Source of the DNA: Streptomyces sp. RerS4
GTDB taxonomy: Bacteria > Actinomycetota > Actinomycetes > Streptomycetales > Streptomycetaceae
Reading direction: 5' to 3'
DNA length: 64,000 bases
Assembly (NCBI RefSeq): GCF_023515955.1
Contig: NZ_CP097322.1
Location: forward strand, 5,814,501 to 5,878,500
In this document: one piece after another, positions 7,635-19,188 of the stretch
Layout of the letters: the number at the start of each line of letters is the position of its first letter
Position numbering within the stretch: position 1 is the first letter of the stretch
Translations under genes and position numbers: made by a program
Notes under the pieces: generated by a model
Database searches by the model: none
Seen by the model: the letters and a program-made list of their open reading frames with translations, nothing else
Told to the model about the DNA's origin: nothing

Positions 7635-9614
7635 ATGATCACGGAACCGCACGACGACGCCCCCACCCCCTGCGACCCGCCCGCGGCCGAGCCCGCACCC
7701 GAAGGGCCGCGCAGGCCCTCGCGGCGTACCGTCATCGCCGGAGCCGCCGCGGTCGCGGGCGCCGGCGCGCTGACGGTGGCCGCCACCACCGCGCAGACCT
7801 CGCAGGCGACCACCGCCGCCGCCCTGACCGGCTGGGACGCCTGCCTGTCCGTCGCCCGCGCCATCCTCGTACGCGACGAGCAGGACCGGCCCCTCGTACC
7901 GCGCTACGCGGACATCCTGCTGAAGAACGGGCTGCCCAAGGCCCCCGGCGCCGGCGCCCGCCCCGGCAAGAACGTCCTGATCGTCGGAGCCGGCCCCGCC
8001 GGACTCTCCGCCGCCCACCTGCTGCGCGAGGCCGGACACCGGGTCACCGTCATCGAGGCGAACGCCAACCGCGTCGGCGGCCGCATCAAGACCTTCCGCA
8101 CGGGCGGCCACGAGAACGCCGCCGCGCCCTTCGCCGACCCCAAGCAGTACGCCGAGGCCGGCGCCATGCGCATCCCCGACAGCCACCCGCTGGTCACCGG
8201 CCTGATCGACGGGCTCGGCCTCAAGCGCAGGCGCTTCCACCTCGTCGACGTCGACGGCGCCGGCCACCCCGCGTACCGCACCTGGATCTTCGTCAACGGC
8301 ATCCGCGTCCGCCGGGCCGACTACGCGCGCAGCCCGCAGACCCTCAACCGGTCCTTCGGCGTGCCGGCGGCCTACGAATCCGTGCCCGCCGCGCAGATCG
8401 TCCGCAACGCCTTCGCCCCCGTGCGCGAGCACATCGAGGGCAAGAAGGACCGGGCACTCGTCGAGGGCTGGGCCCGCGTCATCCAGCGCTACGGCCACAT
8501 GTCGATGTACCGGTACCTGACCGAGGAAGCCAAGCTCGACGAGCGCACCGTCGACCTGATCGGCACCGTCGAGAACCTCACCTCCCGGCTCCACCTCGCC
8601 TTCGTGCACAGCTTCATCGGCGCCTCGCTGATCAGCCCCGACACCACCTTCTTCGAACTGCCCGGCGGCACCGCCACCCTCGCGGACGCGCTCTACGCCC
8701 GCGTGAAGGACGTCGTACGCCTCGACCGCCGCGCCACGCGCATCACCCACGGCGAGGGCACCGTCACCGTCGACACCGTCTCCGAGGGGCGCGACGGCAG
8801 CCCCGTACGCCGCGAGACCTTCACCGCCGACACCGCGATCATCACCGTCCCCTTCTCCGGCCTGCGGCACATCCCGGTCACCCCGGCCCTCTCCTACGGC
8901 AAGCGGCGCGCGATCACCGAACTGCACTACGACGCCGCGACCAAGGTGCTGCTGGAGTTCAGCCGCCGCTGGTGGGAGTTCGACGAGGAGGACTGGAAGC
9001 GGGAGTTGGAAGCGGTACGCCCCGGCCTGTACCGCGACTACCAGCTCGGCCGGACCCCGGCCGACGGGAGCCTGCTCGGCGTGCACACCTCCGTGCCCCG
9101 GGGCCGCGTCTCCGGCGGACAGCGCGCCCACTACGCCGCCTGCCGGCCCGTCACCCGCGACCAGCCGCAGGCCGCCCACGTCGTCGGCGGCGGATCGGCG
9201 ACCGACAACCCCAACCGCTTCATGTTCCAGCCCTCCCACCCCGTCGAGGGCAGCCCCGGCGGCGTGATCCTCGCCTCCTACAGCTGGTCCGACGACGCCC
9301 TCAAGTGGGACTCCCTGGACGACGAGGAGCGCTACCCGCGGGCCCTGGCCGGGGTCCAGGAGGTGTTCGGGCAGCGGATCGAGGTGTTCTACACCGGTGT
9401 CGGCCGCACCCAGTCGTGGATGCGCGACCCCTACGCCTACGGCGAGGCGTCCGTCCTGCTTCCGGGCCAGCACACCGAACTGCTGGATCACGTCCGCAGG
9501 CCCGAGGGCCGCCTGCACTTCGCGGGATGCCACACATCCGTCAAGCCCGCGTGGATCGAAGGCGCCCTGGAATCCGCCGTGCGGACGGCGCTGGAGGTCC
9601 ACCTCGCGCCGTGA
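7635..9614 (+). CDS. Flavin-dependent amine / L-amino-acid oxidase with Tat-type leader
   Basis: A protein of 659 residues. The N terminus has a twin-arginine signal (SRRTVIAGAAAVAGAGAL at about 30-47), implying folded export with bound FAD. The dinucleotide-binding motif VLIVGAGPAGLSAAHLL followed by VIEANANRVGGR lies at about 113-152. The C-terminal FAD contact region reads LHFAGCHTSVKPAWIEGALESA. Enzymes of this family oxidatively deaminate amines or L-amino acids to imines with release of H2O2. The canonical Glu of the FAGEHTS motif is Cys here, an unusual replacement at a flavin-contact position. It stands alone, convergent with the next gene 18 bp away. The substrate cannot be told from sequence. 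Confidence 0.85.
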   Translation: MITEPHDDAPTPCDPPAAEPAPEGPRRPSRRTVIAGAAAVAGAGALTVAATTAQTSQATTAAALTGWDACLSVARAILVRDEQDRPLVPRYADILLKNGLPKAPGAGARPGKNVLIVGAGPAGLSAAHLLREAGHRVTVIEANANRVGGRIKTFRTGGHENAAAPFADPKQYAEAGAMRIPDSHPLVTGLIDGLGLKRRRFHLVDVDGAGHPAYRTWIFVNGIRVRRADYARSPQTLNRSFGVPAAYESVPAAQIVRNAFAPVREHIEGKKDRALVEGWARVIQRYGHMSMYRYLTEEAKLDERTVDLIGTVENLTSRLHLAFVHSFIGASLISPDTTFFELPGGTATLADALYARVKDVVRLDRRATRITHGEGTVTVDTVSEGRDGSPVRRETFTADTAIITVPFSGLRHIPVTPALSYGKRRAITELHYDAATKVLLEFSRRWWEFDEEDWKRELEAVRPGLYRDYQLGRTPADGSLLGVHTSVPRGRVSGGQRAHYAACRPVTRDQPQAAHVVGGGSATDNPNRFMFQPSHPVEGSPGGVILASYSWSDDALKWDSLDDEERYPRALAGVQEVFGQRIEVFYTGVGRTQSWMRDPYAYGEASVLLPGQHTELLDHVRRPEGRLHFAGCHTSVKPAWIEGALESAVRTALEVHLAP

Positions 9615-9632
9615 GCGGCAGCGCCCCGCTCG

Positions 9633-11603
9633 TCAGCCTTCGGCGAGCACGATCACCCAGTCCCCGTCCCCGAACCGGACCGGCTGCCGCTTGTCGGGGT
9701 TGACCCGCACCCCGTGCGCGGGCCCCACCCCGGCCTCGGCGCGCAGCCGGTAGCCGACCGCGCACTCCCGGCGCCGGCGCGCCGATTCCACGACGGTCGC
9801 GAACGTGACCTCGACGCCGGTCCGGACGTAGTCCGCGACCGGCTTGAGGTGTAGCTCGTTGCCCTCGGCGTCGAACAACTCGGCGAAGACGGCCGCGAGA
9901 TGGCGGCTCTCCGAGATCTGCGTCATCAGCAGACTGATCAGCCGGCCGCTCACGATGAAGTCGGCGCCCTCGCGGGCGGGCGCGAGGAGCCGGTTTCCGT
10001 CGTCGGACATCTCGGTGGTGAGGGCGAAGGGGCGGTCCGCGGCCTGCCCGATGGCCCGCAGGTGCAGGAGCGTGACCAGCGTCCGGTCGTCGGCGAGCGC
10101 CTCCGGGTCGACCGTCGGGCCGAGGACGGTCGAGGCGCCGGGGAGGGTCGAGGCGCCGGGGACGACCGGGAGCGCCGCCGGATCCGTCTCGCCCAGCACG
10201 ATCACCCCGTCGTACCCCGGTACGTCCAGCTTGGCCAGGACCCGCGCGTCGGTGATGTCGGCGTGCAGGAACGACACTTCGAGGCCGCGCCGAGGCGACA
10301 CCGCGAGGGCGGCCGGGCCGCCGGCGTCGCCCGCGTCCCCGGCGAGGGCCACCACGTCGAGGGTGGTCCCGGGACTCACGTACTGGTCGAGCTGGTCGAC
10401 GACCAGCGGCGCGCGACGGTTCCAGCCGAGCAGCAGCAGCCGCTCGGCCGGCGGGATCCGGGGCGCGGCCGTGACGATCGCGTCCTGCGCCACGAGGTCG
10501 GACACGTCCAGCCGCACGGCCGTGTCGTCGTCCCGGGAGATGACGATGATCCGGTCGGCGGAGCCGATCTCCGTGGCCGGATCCGGGTTGAGGACGGCGC
10601 GGCCGTCCGCGCGCAGCAGACCGACCACCGAGGACGTGGCGAACGCGAGCGGCGCCGAGCCGAAGGGGCGCCCCGCCAGGTCCCCGGCGGGCGCGGTGTA
10701 GAACTCGTCGCCCTCGAAGTCCAGCAGCTCCTGGTAGACGAGGGAGAGGCCGGGCCGACGGGCCGTCTGGACGAGGAGCCGGGCGGTGATCTCGTCCACG
10801 CACAGCACGTGTCCCGCCGGACCGGCGGCGAGGCGGGCCGTCGTGTGGTGGCGGGGATCGCGGACGGCGGCCACCACCACCGCGTCACCCCCCTCCCCGG
10901 GAACGGCGGCGTCGAGGGCGAGCAGCGTCTTCACCACGTGCGCGTCGCCGGCGTCCCCGCCCGGTGGCAGTACGAGCACCGCCTTCGCCGTCCGCGGACT
11001 CACCCGGCGCAGCTCCGCCGGCTCGGTGGTGCTGCCGTTGCGGCAGATGATCCGGGTCCGGCCGCGTTCGGTGAGGCGGGTGGAGATCTCCTCCTCCATC
11101 TCCACCTTGTCCTTCGGAGCGAGCACGGCGACGGCCGACCGGCGCTGGTTGGCGTTGGCGGCGACCAGTTCGCCGAGCACCGGGAAGACCTGGTCCGACC
11201 AGCCCAGCACGACGGTGTGCCCGGCCTCCACCACGGTCGAGTGACCCAGCCGCAGCGACATGACGCGCCGGTTGATGCCGGTGGTGATCAGACTGACCAG
11301 CGTCGAGACGAACAGCAGCGCGATCAGGGCGAGCACCACCGAGGCCAGGACGTGGACGGGGGAACCGGTCGTCCCGCCGATCTTCAGCGTCTGCCCGACG
11401 CTCGCCCACACGGCCAGGAGCCGCTCGGAGAGGGTGGCCGGGGCCGGCCGGGCCGACCAGACGAAGACCGCGCTCACCGGCACGACGACGATCAGACACG
11501 CCAGCGCGAACCAGCCGATGAGCACCCGCGTGCCCCCGGCCACCAGATGGTCGAACCGGTACCGGAGCCGCAACCGCAGGACCCTGGTGTACTGCTGCGC
11601 CAC
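9633..11603 (-). CDS. CASTOR/POLLUX-related putative ion channel with RCK/NAD-binding domains
   Basis: A protein of 656 residues. Two hydrophobic segments near the N terminus (about 27-50, VLIGWFALACLIVVVPVSAVFVW, and about 85-110) bracket a short extracytoplasmic loop. They are followed by two large TrkA-N/RCK-like regions: VVEAGHTVVLGWSDQVFPVLGELVAANANQ at about 145-175, and a second nucleotide-binding-like unit after LLLLGWNRRAPLVVDQLDQYV. This is the layout of bacterial relatives of plant CASTOR/POLLUX channels, probably ligand-gated cation channels of the cytoplasmic membrane. It is monocistronic and divergent from the PhnA-type gene across a 171-bp gap in which nothing distinctive is seen. 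Confidence 0.8.
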   Translation of the reverse strand: MAQQYTRVLRLRLRYRFDHLVAGGTRVLIGWFALACLIVVVPVSAVFVWSARPAPATLSERLLAVWASVGQTLKIGGTTGSPVHVLASVVLALIALLFVSTLVSLITTGINRRVMSLRLGHSTVVEAGHTVVLGWSDQVFPVLGELVAANANQRRSAVAVLAPKDKVEMEEEISTRLTERGRTRIICRNGSTTEPAELRRVSPRTAKAVLVLPPGGDAGDAHVVKTLLALDAAVPGEGGDAVVVAAVRDPRHHTTARLAAGPAGHVLCVDEITARLLVQTARRPGLSLVYQELLDFEGDEFYTAPAGDLAGRPFGSAPLAFATSSVVGLLRADGRAVLNPDPATEIGSADRIIVISRDDDTAVRLDVSDLVAQDAIVTAAPRIPPAERLLLLGWNRRAPLVVDQLDQYVSPGTTLDVVALAGDAGDAGGPAALAVSPRRGLEVSFLHADITDARVLAKLDVPGYDGVIVLGETDPAALPVVPGASTLPGASTVLGPTVDPEALADDRTLVTLLHLRAIGQAADRPFALTTEMSDDGNRLLAPAREGADFIVSGRLISLLMTQISESRHLAAVFAELFDAEGNELHLKPVADYVRTGVEVTFATVVESARRRRECAVGYRLRAEAGVGPAHGVRVNPDKRQPVRFGDGDWVIVLAEG

Positions 11604-11774
11604 GCGAGCTCCCGGGACGTGAACGAGACGGCGCCGGCCGGGCGGCTCCCGACCGGGCTCGACTCACCCTAGGCACTCGCGGGGCGCGGGCCGCGCCGCA
11701 GCCCGTCCGGCTCACCCGGAGGTATGAAACGCGCAGGTCGCGGGCGACGCGCACGCACGACGCATACTGGTGGG

Positions 11775-12155
11775 GTGACCGAAATTTCCTTGCCCCCCTG
11801 CCCCGCGTGTTCGAGCGTGTACACCTACGAGATGGGCGCCCTGCTGGTGTGCCCCGAATGCGCGCACGAGTGGCCGGCCGATGCGGCCGGGACCGGCGAC
11901 GGCTCTGCCGCCGGGTCCGTTGAGGCACCGCAGGAGAAGGTCGTCAAGGACGCCGTGGGCAACGTCCTGGCCGACGGGGACACCGTGACGGTGGTCAAGG
12001 GCCTCAAGGTCAAGGGCAGTCCGTCCGGCATCAAGGCCGGCACGAAGGTCCGCAACATCCGCCTCGTGGACGGCGTCGACGGCCACGACATCGACTGCCG
12101 CATCGACGGCTTCGGCTCGATGCAGCTCAAGTCCAGCGTGGTCAGGAAGGTCTGA
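11775..12155 (+). CDS. PhnA/YjdM-type zinc ribbon protein
   Basis: A protein of 126 residues from GTG 11775. An N-terminal zinc ribbon is formed by CPAC (about 9-12) and CPEC (about 28-31). The C-terminal PhnA domain is well conserved (VKDAVGNVLADGDTVTVVKGLKVKGSP ... KAGTKVRNIRLVDG-HDIDCRIDGFG-MQLKSSVVRKV), apart from a low-complexity Gly/Ala linker between them. The family was once tied to phosphonate use but its biochemical role is unclear. It is monocistronic, followed by a perfect hairpin. Confidence 0.88.
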   Translation: MTEISLPPCPACSSVYTYEMGALLVCPECAHEWPADAAGTGDGSAAGSVEAPQEKVVKDAVGNVLADGDTVTVVKGLKVKGSPSGIKAGTKVRNIRLVDGVDGHDIDCRIDGFGSMQLKSSVVRKV

Positions 12156-12189
12156 CGGCTCTCCGGACTCTCTCGCTTCCCCGACCTCT

Positions 12190-12220
12190 CGGCCCCGCCA
12201 CACGACCTGTGGCGGGGCCG
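12190..12220 (+). terminator. 13-bp hairpin after the PhnA-type gene
   Basis: Perfect inverted repeat 12190-12202 with 12208-12220, loop CGACC. Confidence 0.75.
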
Positions 12221-12235
12221 CCGTCGTTGCTGCGG

Positions 12236-12257
12236 ATTCCGTAGCATCGGACGGAAT
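12236..12257. promoter_or_regulatory. Palindrome ATTCCGT-N8-ACGGAAT ahead of the NCS2 permease; rest of 12221-12585 without a gene
   Basis: A perfect 7-bp inverted repeat lies in the most AT-rich part of the 430-bp gap before the permease. Its arms (TTCCG/CGGAA) match those of the 15-bp palindromes at the glyoxylate genes but the spacer is longer, so it may belong to a different regulator. The remainder of the gap (12258-12585) is a long GC-rich stretch with an open frame continuous with the permease but no convincing start. Confidence 0.35.
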
Positions 12258-12585
12258 TTGCCATTGAATCGCAAGTTACCTGCCGGTTCTGGTTTCAAAA
12301 ACATTGGCCGGAAGCTTGCGCGGAACAGTGCCGTCCGCAAGGATCAGTGCCCACGAGGCCCTCGCGGCCCGTTCCGCCTCGGCATCAGGCCGGCCGTGCA
12401 CCGGCAATCCCGTGCACCCGGCCGCCCGCCGCTCCACCCGCAGCCCCCGCCGCCCGATCCGCGCGGCCGGGCGCGCGCGGCTCCCGAGGCGCCCCTCCCC
12501 GCGACGACGCGCCCCCATGCCCCCGGCCGCCCCCACGGCCGCACGTCGTCCCCTCTCATTCACCTACCCCCAAGGCAAGGCAGAG

Positions 12586-14028
12586 ATGGCACCCCTGGCC
12601 CCGCGCCGCAAAACCCGCACCGCCGCCCATCCCGTCGACGAGGTGCTCCCGCTCTCCAAGCTGTCGCTCTACGGCTTCCAACACGTCCTGGCCTTCTACG
12701 CCGGCGCCGTCCTCGTCCCGGTCCTCCTCGGCAACAGCCTCGGCCTGTCGCGCCAGGAACTCGTCTACCTGATCAACGCGGACCTGGTCACCGCGGGCAT
12801 CGCCACCATCATCCAGGCCTGGGGGTTCTGGCGGATCGGCGCCCGACTGCCCCTCGTACAAGGGGCCACCTTCACCGCCGTGTCGCCGATGATCGCCATC
12901 GGGCAGGGCGCCGGCGGTGGCACCGCCGGACTGCTGGTGGTCTACGGCGCCGTCATCACCGCCGGCTTCGCGACCTTCCTCCTCGCCCCCTTCGCGGGAC
13001 GCCTGGCCGCCTACTTCCCGCCCGTCGTCACCGGCACCCTGCTGACCGTCATCGGCGTCACGCTCATCCCCGTCGCCCTCCAGGACGTCGGCGGCGGCCC
13101 CGGCCTCATCGGCACTCCCGCCTACGGCGCCCCGTCCCACCTCGCCTACGCGGGCGGCACCCTGCTGTTCATCATGGCCGTGACCCGCTTCGGCGGCCCC
13201 TTCCTGAGCAGCATCGCCGTCCTCCTCGGCCTCGTGGGCGGTACCGCCGTCGCCTGGCTGCTCGGCGACGCCGACCTCGGCGGCGTCGACCAGGCGGACT
13301 GGCTCGGCGTCAGCACTCCCTTCCACTACGGCATGCCGCACTTCGCGCTGTTCCCGATGCTGGCCATGGTCGTGGTCATGATGATCACCATGGTGGAGAC
13401 CACCGGCGACGTGTACGCCATGGGCGAGATCACCGGCCGGCACGTCGACGGCGAGACCGTCAGCCGCGCGCTGCGCGCCGACGGCGTGGCCACCGTCCTC
13501 GGCGGCGTCTTCAATTCCTTCCCCTACGTGGCCTTCGCGGAGAACATCGGCCTGGTCCGGATCTCCCGCGTCACCAGCCGGTTCGTCGTGGTCGCGGCGG
13601 GCCTGTTCATGATCGTGCTGGGGCTGATACCGAAGGCCGGCGCGCTGGTGGCCGCCGTCCCGCACCCGGTGCTGGGCGGCGCCGCCGTCGCCATGTTCGG
13701 CATGGTCGCCACCGTCGGCATCCAGATCCTCGCCAAGGTCGACCTGCGGGAGGAGCGCAACGCGCTGATCCTGGCGGTCAGTCTGGGCGCCGCCATGCTG
13801 CCGACCGTCGTCGGGCCCTTCTTCGAGCGCATGCCCACCGAGGTACGGGCGGTTCTGGGCAGCGGGATCACCCTCGGCAGCCTCTCGGCCGTCCTGCTGA
13901 ACCTGTTCTTCCACGCGTTCGGTGGCCGCCGGAGCCGCGAGGACATCGACTGGGACGCGCTCACCGACGCCGAAGCCGACGCCCACCCCCACGGCCACGC
14001 CGACGCCCACTTCGCACCGGGCCGCTGA
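12586..14028 (+). CDS. NCS2-family nucleobase (xanthine/uracil/urate-type) permease
   Basis: A protein of 480 residues, ATG 12586 chosen because the family-conserved N terminus HPVDEVLPLSKLSLYGFQHVLAFYAGAVLVPVLLG follows directly and AAGG lies about 5 nt upstream. The open frame extends 94 codons further upstream with non-conserved sequence. About 12-14 membrane segments are evident, with NCS2 signature regions QGATFTAVSPMIAIG, MVETTGDVYAMGEITGR and NSFPYVAFAENIGLVRISRV. It should import a purine or pyrimidine base by H+/Na+ symport. The tail is His-rich (HPHGHADAHF). An HTH gene follows after 6 bp, probably in one operon. Confidence 0.85.
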   Translation: MAPLAPRRKTRTAAHPVDEVLPLSKLSLYGFQHVLAFYAGAVLVPVLLGNSLGLSRQELVYLINADLVTAGIATIIQAWGFWRIGARLPLVQGATFTAVSPMIAIGQGAGGGTAGLLVVYGAVITAGFATFLLAPFAGRLAAYFPPVVTGTLLTVIGVTLIPVALQDVGGGPGLIGTPAYGAPSHLAYAGGTLLFIMAVTRFGGPFLSSIAVLLGLVGGTAVAWLLGDADLGGVDQADWLGVSTPFHYGMPHFALFPMLAMVVVMMITMVETTGDVYAMGEITGRHVDGETVSRALRADGVATVLGGVFNSFPYVAFAENIGLVRISRVTSRFVVVAAGLFMIVLGLIPKAGALVAAVPHPVLGGAAVAMFGMVATVGIQILAKVDLREERNALILAVSLGAAMLPTVVGPFFERMPTEVRAVLGSGITLGSLSAVLLNLFFHAFGGRRSREDIDWDALTDAEADAHPHGHADAHFAPGR

Positions 14029-14034
14029 CCGGCC

Positions 14035-14745
14035 GTGTCCTCCCCGTACTCCTCCGCCTCCTACCCGCCCTTCTCCCCGGCCGAGGCGAAAGCCGCCCGG
14101 CTGCGCATCGGCCTGAGCCACGGCCACGTCTGCGCCCACCTGGCCCAACTGGGCCTGCACCGCCCGCCCGAAACGATCCTGGCCTGGGAGTCGGGGGCGG
14201 CGCGGCCCACGGAGGCCGAACTCTTCGCCCTCGCCGACGCGCTGTGGTGCCCGACGCCGATCCTGATGGCCGTGCGGCCGCGGACCCTCCGCGAGCACCG
14301 CCTGGCCCGCCAGTTCACGGCCGAACGGCTCGCGCGGCGCATCGGCATGCCCGTGGAGGCGTACGCGCGGGCCGAGACCGACCACCACTGGACCGGCACC
14401 GACCACCAGACCCTGCTGCTGGCCGACGCCCTGGGCCTGGCCCCGGCCGAGGTGCCGGCCGTGGCGGGGCTCGCCGGTGAACTCGTGGGCCTGCTACGCC
14501 AGGCCGTCGAAGGCCGCTGGAAGCAGTACGCCGCCCCCCTGGCCCAGCTCGCCCGGCTGGACGAGGGCCGCGTGGCCGGCGCCCTGCGCACCCTGCACCA
14601 GGAATACGCCGCGTTCAACGAGCGCTACCTCGGCCACCTCGTCGCCCGCACCGGCGACGAACGGCTCCGCGAGATCGCCACCGACCGCGCCGCCTGGCTC
14701 CGCACCCTGCCGGACCGCTTCCGGCACCTCACGGAAGGGGATTGA
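14035..14745 (+). CDS. Helix-turn-helix (XRE-like) protein
   Basis: A protein of 236 residues, GTG start 6 bp after the permease stop, so co-transcription is likely. Two regions look like XRE-type helix-turn-helix units: about 20-75 (LRIGLSHGHVCAHLAQLGLHRPPETILAWESGAARPTEAELFALADAL) and about 95-145 (FTAERLARRIGMPVEAYARAE ... LLLADALGLAPAEV). The C-terminal half is helical and unassigned. It may sense the permease substrate or regulate the permease gene. This is an inference from adjacency only. Its 3' end overlaps the convergent esterase gene by 17 bp. Confidence 0.65.
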   Translation: MSSPYSSASYPPFSPAEAKAARLRIGLSHGHVCAHLAQLGLHRPPETILAWESGAARPTEAELFALADALWCPTPILMAVRPRTLREHRLARQFTAERLARRIGMPVEAYARAETDHHWTGTDHQTLLLADALGLAPAEVPAVAGLAGELVGLLRQAVEGRWKQYAAPLAQLARLDEGRVAGALRTLHQEYAAFNERYLGHLVARTGDERLREIATDRAAWLRTLPDRFRHLTEGD

Positions 14746-15838
14746 CCGCACCGGACATTGCCTGGTCGGATTCGGCCTGCGCGAGGAGGCGGCGGAGCCA
14801 GCGGGTGCGGGACTCGCGGGCGTCCCGGCTGAGGGCGGCGTGCGGGGCCATGCTGTCGAAGCCGTGGAACGCGCCCGGCCATACGTGCAACTCGGCCTGG
14901 CCTCCCGCCTGCCAGATCGCGTTCGCGTAGGCCACGTCCTCGTCCCGGAAGGACTCGGCCGACCCGACCTCGATGAAGGCCGGGGGGAGTCCGGAGAGGT
15001 CCGTGGCACGGGACGGGGACGCGTAGGGCGGCAGGTCGGCGGCGCCGTAGCGCTCGCCCAACAGGGCCTGCCACGCGGTCGCGTTGGCGGCGCGGTCCCA
15101 CATGCCGATGCCCGTCATCTGCCGGCTGGAGAAGGTGCCGCCGCGGTCGTCGAGCATCGGGCACAGCAGCAGTTGCCCCAGCGCCCGGGGACCGCCGCGG
15201 TCACGGCTCAGCAGGGCCAGGGCCGCGGCGAGCCCGCCGCCGGCGCTCTTCCCGCCGATGACGATACGGTCCGGATCGATGCCCAGTTCGGCCGCGTGTT
15301 CGGCCGCCCAGACGAGTCCGGCGTAACAGTCCTCCAGCGGCCCGGGGTAGCGCGTACGCGGCGCCAACCGGTACTCGACGGAGAGGACGGCCAGCCCCAG
15401 CGGGAGCGCCATCGAGCGCAGGACCCCGGGCAGGACGGACCACGCGTTGCCCATGATCATGGCGCCGCCGTGCATGTAGTACAGCAGCGGCAGCGGCCCG
15501 ACGAGCCCGGCCGGCCGCGCGCTCACGAGCGTGACGTCCGGCCCGTCCGGCGGCCCCGGCGCCCGCAGCTCCTCCACCTCGAACAGGCCGTCGGCCCGCA
15601 GCTCCTCGACCGTCGGCCGGGGCCGCGAGGCGGCGTCCCGCTCCCGCCGGGCGGCGAGGTTCTCCGGCCTGAGCGGCTCCCACGCCTCCTCGCCCATGGC
15701 CTCCAACACCTGCCGCAGTTCGGGATCGAAGGGCGGCGCCGCGCTCGACGCCGACACCTCCCCGCCACAGCGACACTTCCCACAGCGACACCCCGCCGGC
15801 CCGCCCGCGTACCCGGGCACCTCTCCCCTGAGACCCAT
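14729..15838 (-). CDS. Alpha/beta hydrolase of the hormone-sensitive-lipase type (esterase)
   Basis: The HSL-family oxyanion motif YYMHGGAMIMGN, the nucleophile elbow IGGKSAGGGLAAAL, and late Asp (PPAFIEVGSAESFRDED) and His (PGAFHGFDSMAP) of the catalytic triad are all visible. The start is uncertain. ATG 15838 gives 369 residues with an odd Cys-rich leader (CRCGKCRCGG), whereas GTG 15757, right behind GGGGAG, gives about 342 residues and begins VSASSAAPPFDPELRQVLE as relatives often do. No signal peptide is seen, so it should be a cytosolic carboxylesterase of unknown substrate. Confidence 0.82.
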   Translation of the reverse strand: MGLRGEVPGYAGGPAGCRCGKCRCGGEVSASSAAPPFDPELRQVLEAMGEEAWEPLRPENLAARRERDAASRPRPTVEELRADGLFEVEELRAPGPPDGPDVTLVSARPAGLVGPLPLLYYMHGGAMIMGNAWSVLPGVLRSMALPLGLAVLSVEYRLAPRTRYPGPLEDCYAGLVWAAEHAAELGIDPDRIVIGGKSAGGGLAAALALLSRDRGGPRALGQLLLCPMLDDRGGTFSSRQMTGIGMWDRAANATAWQALLGERYGAADLPPYASPSRATDLSGLPPAFIEVGSAESFRDEDVAYANAIWQAGGQAELHVWPGAFHGFDSMAPHAALSRDARESRTRWLRRLLAQAESDQAMSGAVNPLP

Positions 15839-16028
15839 ACGCCCCACCCAACCACACGTCCGTCCAGCCGGCCGCTGTCGTGAGCGATGCGGGGTTTCAG
15901 GAACTGAACTCGGGCGGCGGGGACGGCGGCATTCGGCCAGTCGTGACGTGAAGTCTTGACGGTGGCAGGGCGGTTCAGTTGACTCACGCGGTGTCTTGTC
16001 CCGGTGGTATAGACCTCGGAGGCACTTG

Positions 16029-19127
<3,099 letters not shown>

Positions 19128-19136
19128 CGCGCCGGG

Positions 19137-19163
19137 TGGGGCCCCCGAGGTGCGGGGGCCCCA
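19137..19163. terminator. Shared 11-bp hairpin between the GH3 and GH16 genes
   Basis: Inverted repeat 19137-19147 with 19153-19163, loop AGGTG, between convergent stops, so it can serve both strands. Confidence 0.7.
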
Positions 19164-19188
19164 GTGCGGGTGGGCTCAAGAGCTCGGA

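Noticed and set aside
12304..12585. 94-codon N-terminal extension of the first NCS2 permease
   Set aside because: The extension is Arg/Pro-rich and not conserved, and the family start motif follows ATG 12586 with a ribosome binding site.
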